Made by a program: the position numbers and the translations under genes. A stretch of 40,078 bases of DNA from a bacterium. Lineage in GTDB: Bacteria; Patescibacteriota; Minisyncoccia; Phycocordibacterales; UBA1550. Location of the stretch: positions 1 to 40,078 of the forward strand of contig JAUSES010000004.1 of assembly GCA_030649835.1 (NCBI GenBank), in the 5' to 3' direction. Below are positions 36,699 through 40,078 of this stretch, piece by piece; position 1 is the first letter of the stretch; every line of letters begins with the position of its first letter. The notes under the pieces were generated by a model. The model saw only the letters and a list, made by a program, of their open reading frames with translations, did no database searches and was not told the DNA's origin.

Positions 36699-37697
36699 TT
36701 ATTTTGTCTTCAAAAACTCCCGTGCGATACGCTCCACTTCATCTGCATTTTTGGCATCCATCATATGCACGCGGAGTTCTTTTGCGCCGTCAAAACCGTT
36801 TACGTATGCTTTGTAGTGTTTTTTCATTATTGCAAAATTTTTAATATCGCCTAAAAGTTTTTCAAAAAGATGTGTGTGTTCAATGAGAATTTCAAATTTT
36901 TCTGAAAGTGATGGCGGTGCTTTGCGTGTGCGGTCAAAAAGCCACGGCGTGCCAAACATTGCACACCCGAGCATCACCCCATCGGCACCAGTTGCGCGAG
37001 CCTTCCCGCCTGCATCAGCAAGGTCTCTCACGTCACCATTACCAATAATGAGCGTGCCAGTTCCCTCTGCGAGCTTCACTGCGCGCGCCACTTCTTCCCA
37101 CCGCGCTGGCACAAGGGAGAGTTCCTTGCGTGTGCGCGCGTGTACCGTAATTGCTGCGGGTTTTGTTTCCAAAATCGCGCCGAGCCATTGTTCTAAATTT
37201 TCTTTGTTGTACCCAATACGTGTTTTTACAGAGACAGGTAGCCCACCCGCGCCAGCTATGGTTGCCCGTATCACTTCCTGCGCATGTTTTATCTCCTTCA
37301 TATGCGCTGCGCCTGCTCCCTGCTTCTCAATACTTTTGTCAGGACAACCCATATTGATATCAATACCGTCAAAACCGAGCTTCTTACAGAGCTCGGCTGT
37401 CTTTTTCATGTTCTCTGGATTTGCACCAAAAATCTGCGCAACGATAGGATGCTCACGGTCACTGAAGGCGAGGTCTCGCTTCAACACTTCGCGCCCTGCG
37501 CTACAGAGACCATCAGCAGACACAAACTCTGTCCAAAATACATCTGGTCCACCACCACTCTCGCCGTGGCGACTATACTTTGCAATCATCTGCCGAAAGG
37601 CAGCGTCGGTTACATCCGCCATTGGCGCAGCAACAAAAAACGGCTTTGGTAAATCCGCCCAAAATCCCATGATTGGTTTTTGTAAGTCATTATTCAT
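36699..37697 (-). CDS. dus: tRNA-dihydrouridine synthase
   Basis: VAAPMADVTDAAFRQM, DGIDINMGCPDKSIEKQGAGAAHM, ITVHARTRKELS, IGNGDVRDLADA. Confidence 0.93.
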   Translation of the reverse strand: MNNDLQKPIMGFWADLPKPFFVAAPMADVTDAAFRQMIAKYSRHGESGGGPDVFWTEFVSADGLCSAGREVLKRDLAFSDREHPIVAQIFGANPENMKKTAELCKKLGFDGIDINMGCPDKSIEKQGAGAAHMKEIKHAQEVIRATIAGAGGLPVSVKTRIGYNKENLEQWLGAILETKPAAITVHARTRKELSLVPARWEEVARAVKLAEGTGTLIIGNGDVRDLADAGGKARATGADGVMLGCAMFGTPWLFDRTRKAPPSLSEKFEILIEHTHLFEKLLGDIKNFAIMKKHYKAYVNGFDGAKELRVHMMDAKNADEVERIAREFLKTK

Positions 37698-37720
37698 AAA
37701 ATGCACTCTAGCACAATTTC

Positions 37721-38566
37721 TCAATTTTCAAATCCAAAAATTACTTTATTGCCAAAACGCATATCTATATAAAGGAGCTTCTTTTTTGGTGAAATGTTGT
37801 CAGGAAACTGCGTGGGGATGGCAGTGACCAACCTTTTTAATAATACCTCCGGGCTTACCTGATCCTTAAATCGAATGCTCACATCTGCTAGATAAGGATA
37901 TTTTGCGCTTGAGCGAAGGGTAATTTCTGCTTCTTCCTCTGGCTTTATTTCAACACGATACGAGTCACCAATACTTTCACGAAGAAGTGAAACAAAATTT
38001 TTCGCTGTTGCAAATCGCTCATACGGAAGTGAAGCCCGCAGTGGCTCCCCCTCATTTCTTTCTACAAGTGTTCCATAAAACTCCACATAAACACCTCTTG
38101 AAAAAATCGGGGCCTGATCAAAGACAAATCCATCTTCATCAATAAACCAGCATTTTTTTTCTGACTGTTCGCCGTTACACCAGAGTGCGTAGGGAGCACG
38201 TTCTTTCACGGTGACCATGACTGCATGATTGTCAGTGCGAGAAACTGAAATGCTCTTAATGCGTGGAAATGTTGCGAGAAGCATTCTTTCTATGTCTTTT
38301 TTCGGATAGATATAACTATTATCATGCGCATACAAAAAAAAGTAACTCCCCTCGAGCTTCTGCCTCACCAACGAGCGTACAATATCCTCCTCGACGGCCT
38401 TTGCTCCAGAAATATCCACACGTTCTATGCGCCACTTTTCATTATGTGAAATACCTCCACCAGTTACAAAAAATATGAATGAAAGGAGAATAATAATCAC
38501 TACCCTACCAAACCAGACGCCGTATTGTTCCTGAGTGCGCGCAAATATATTTGCCAATAGGGACAT
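37721..38566 (-). CDS. ftsQ: FtsQ/DivIB-type cell division protein (POTRA domain)
   Basis: N-terminal TM, then WRIERVDISGAKAVEEDIVRSLVRQKLEGSYFFLY..IERMLLATFPRIKSISVSRTDNHAVMVTVKERAPYALW. Confidence 0.85.
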   Translation of the reverse strand: MSLLANIFARTQEQYGVWFGRVVIIILLSFIFFVTGGGISHNEKWRIERVDISGAKAVEEDIVRSLVRQKLEGSYFFLYAHDNSYIYPKKDIERMLLATFPRIKSISVSRTDNHAVMVTVKERAPYALWCNGEQSEKKCWFIDEDGFVFDQAPIFSRGVYVEFYGTLVERNEGEPLRASLPYERFATAKNFVSLLRESIGDSYRVEIKPEEEAEITLRSSAKYPYLADVSIRFKDQVSPEVLLKRLVTAIPTQFPDNISPKKKLLYIDMRFGNKVIFGFEN

Positions 38567-38583
38567 AGTTAAAGTATACCATC

Positions 38584-39849
38584 CTATCCGATCCTTTCCT
38601 TACCACCCATATATGGACGAAGGACTTCGGGTATGATAATGCTTCCGTCCTCTTGCTGAAAATTCTCAACAAGGGGCACAAGTATGCGCGGCATTGCGAT
38701 GGCGGTGTTGTTGAGCGAGTGAGCAAACCGTAGCTTGCCCTCACTGTCTTTGTAACGAATATTTAAACGACGTGTCTGAAAATCATGAAAGTACGAAGCA
38801 GAGTGTGTTTCGCGATACGTATTTTGAGAAGGCACCCACGCTTCTATGTCATACTTTTTTACTTGCCCAAGCCCGAGGTCGCCACCGCAGTTCAAAACCA
38901 CATGATAGGGAATGCCGAGCTTCTGCATAAGCTTCTCGGAGTTTTGAGTCAGGTGTTCATGGAACTTCACACTCTCTTCGTGGCTCGCTTCGCATAAAAT
39001 CACCTGCTCCCATTTGAAAAATTCATGCACACGAATGAGCCCCTTGGTGTCCTTGCTGTGACTCCCCGCTTCACGACGAAACGCTGGAGAGAATGAAATG
39101 TATTTTTTCGGCAAATCAGAAAGCGCGAGCACTTCATCCATGTGGTAGCCCATAGTAGCGACCTCGGCAGTACCCGCGAGGAAGTCTCCATCTTGAGTCT
39201 TGTACAAATCCTCCTCACCTTGTGGAAGGAACCCTGTGCCAATGAGTGACTCACGTCGTACCAATGATGGCACAATCATCGGCTCAAAACCATCGTTTGA
39301 AAGTTCGTTCAAAACAAACTGCGAGAGCGCAAAGACAAGACGTGCACCGTCCCCTTTTAAAACGTATCCTCTGAATCCAGAAACTTTTGTTCCACGCTCA
39401 AAGTCCGCCATACCGTGTTTTTCAAAAAGCTCAATGTGATCCTTTGGTGTGAATGAGAATGTTGGAATTGTGCCCCACGTGCGCACCTCGACGTTGTCCT
39501 TGTCCTCCTTTCCATCTGGTACCGACATGTCAGGGATGTTGGGCACCTGCACCATGAGACCGTGCCATTTCTTCATAACTTCAGTGAGCTCGGTTTCTTT
39601 TTGGATGAGGACATCCTTCATAGCCTTCGACTCAGCGATAAGTCTCTCTCGAGCTTCAGTATTTTCTGCGCGGGGCACTGCGTTTGCGATTTCGTTTTGT
39701 TTACCACGCATTGCCTCTACCTCGAGGAGAAGAGCACGACGGGATTCATCCACCGTCAAAAGCTCCTGCACATCAAAAACAATGTTCTTCTTTTCCGCTG
39801 CGTCCTTTACAAGGTCAGCGTTTTCACGGATGAATTTAATGTCTAGCAT
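38584..39849 (-). CDS. serS: Seryl-tRNA synthetase
   Basis: MLDIKFIRENADLVKDAAEKK, FRREAGSHSKDTKGLIRVHEFFKWEQVI, LNNTAIAMPRILVPLVENFQQEDGSIIIPEVLRPYMGG. The upstream 70 aa in the ORF track are MITE-derived. Confidence 0.97.
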   Translation of the reverse strand: MLDIKFIRENADLVKDAAEKKNIVFDVQELLTVDESRRALLLEVEAMRGKQNEIANAVPRAENTEARERLIAESKAMKDVLIQKETELTEVMKKWHGLMVQVPNIPDMSVPDGKEDKDNVEVRTWGTIPTFSFTPKDHIELFEKHGMADFERGTKVSGFRGYVLKGDGARLVFALSQFVLNELSNDGFEPMIVPSLVRRESLIGTGFLPQGEEDLYKTQDGDFLAGTAEVATMGYHMDEVLALSDLPKKYISFSPAFRREAGSHSKDTKGLIRVHEFFKWEQVILCEASHEESVKFHEHLTQNSEKLMQKLGIPYHVVLNCGGDLGLGQVKKYDIEAWVPSQNTYRETHSASYFHDFQTRRLNIRYKDSEGKLRFAHSLNNTAIAMPRILVPLVENFQQEDGSIIIPEVLRPYMGGKERIG

Positions 39850-39925
39850 ATAAACTAGAGTATATAGCAGTCCAACACGCACTGCAAACCTGTTCATTTG
39901 GTTATTGTGGGAGAGTATTTTTATA

Positions 39926-40068
39926 CTTTGAATTACGAAACTCTGGTTTTCCGTCTTTGCGAGTTGGTAATCCAACGTGGCAATCCAGAGTTTATCGAGC
40001 ATAATCCTGGATTGCTTCGCTTTGCTCGCAAAGACGATGCTGGGATATTGCAGTTTCATAATTCAAAG
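39926..40068. mobile_element. MITE-like element, copy F (143 bp)
   Basis: Reverse complement nearly identical to copy A; TIRs CTTTGAATTACGAAACT / AGTTTCATAATTCAAAG; flanked by the 7-bp direct repeat TTTTATA (39919-39925 and 40069-40075). Confidence 0.92.
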
Positions 40069-40078
40069 TTTTATATGG

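Noticed and set aside
36874-37827. 317-aa plus-strand ORF
   Set aside because: Long, but fully antisense to dus, which has clear family motifs; Ser/Pro-rich shadow ORF.
39850-40059. 70-aa N-terminal extension of serS in the ORF track
   Set aside because: Encoded by MITE copy F and intergenic DNA; real SerRS starts at MLDIKFIREN with a -10 box upstream.

Overview
This 40 kb window is a compact, AT-leaning bacterial chromosome segment. I infer a Patescibacteria/CPR-type genome from gene content and architecture; I could not search to confirm. Most of it is housekeeping: ddl, miaA, alr, rpmG, uvrB, tgt, malic enzyme, ROK kinase, gdhA, GH15/GH57/GT4 alpha-glucan genes, dgkA, bcp, folD, Y-family polymerase, dnaX, dus, ftsQ, serS, and tRNAs Ala, Leu, Trp and Gln. 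Five things stand out. (1) A small accessory island at 10.8-13.8 kb encodes a Sec-type beta-barrel-like protein ending in YWRF, a secreted C39-like cysteine peptidase, and a divergent Trp/Tyr-rich secreted peptide with a double-glycine-like leader (LSDEKAGEVRG). It looks like a Gram-negative-style peptide maturation/secretion module. (2) Many housekeeping genes have an extended -10 box (TGnTATAAT-like) ending 6-8 nt before the start codon, which implies leaderless transcription. Short accessory genes instead use TTGACA promoters and Shine-Dalgarno leaders. (3) A MITE-like palindromic family has at least six copies. Three are exactly 143 bp, and two of these are near-identical with perfect 7-bp target-site duplications. 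(4) A palindromic repeat is inserted in frame inside tgt. (5) A large serine recombinase reads in antisense into tRNA-Ala at the left edge (element boundary), and a decayed field of tRNA 3'-end fragments and giant hairpins lies beside tRNA-Trp. No CRISPR array was seen.
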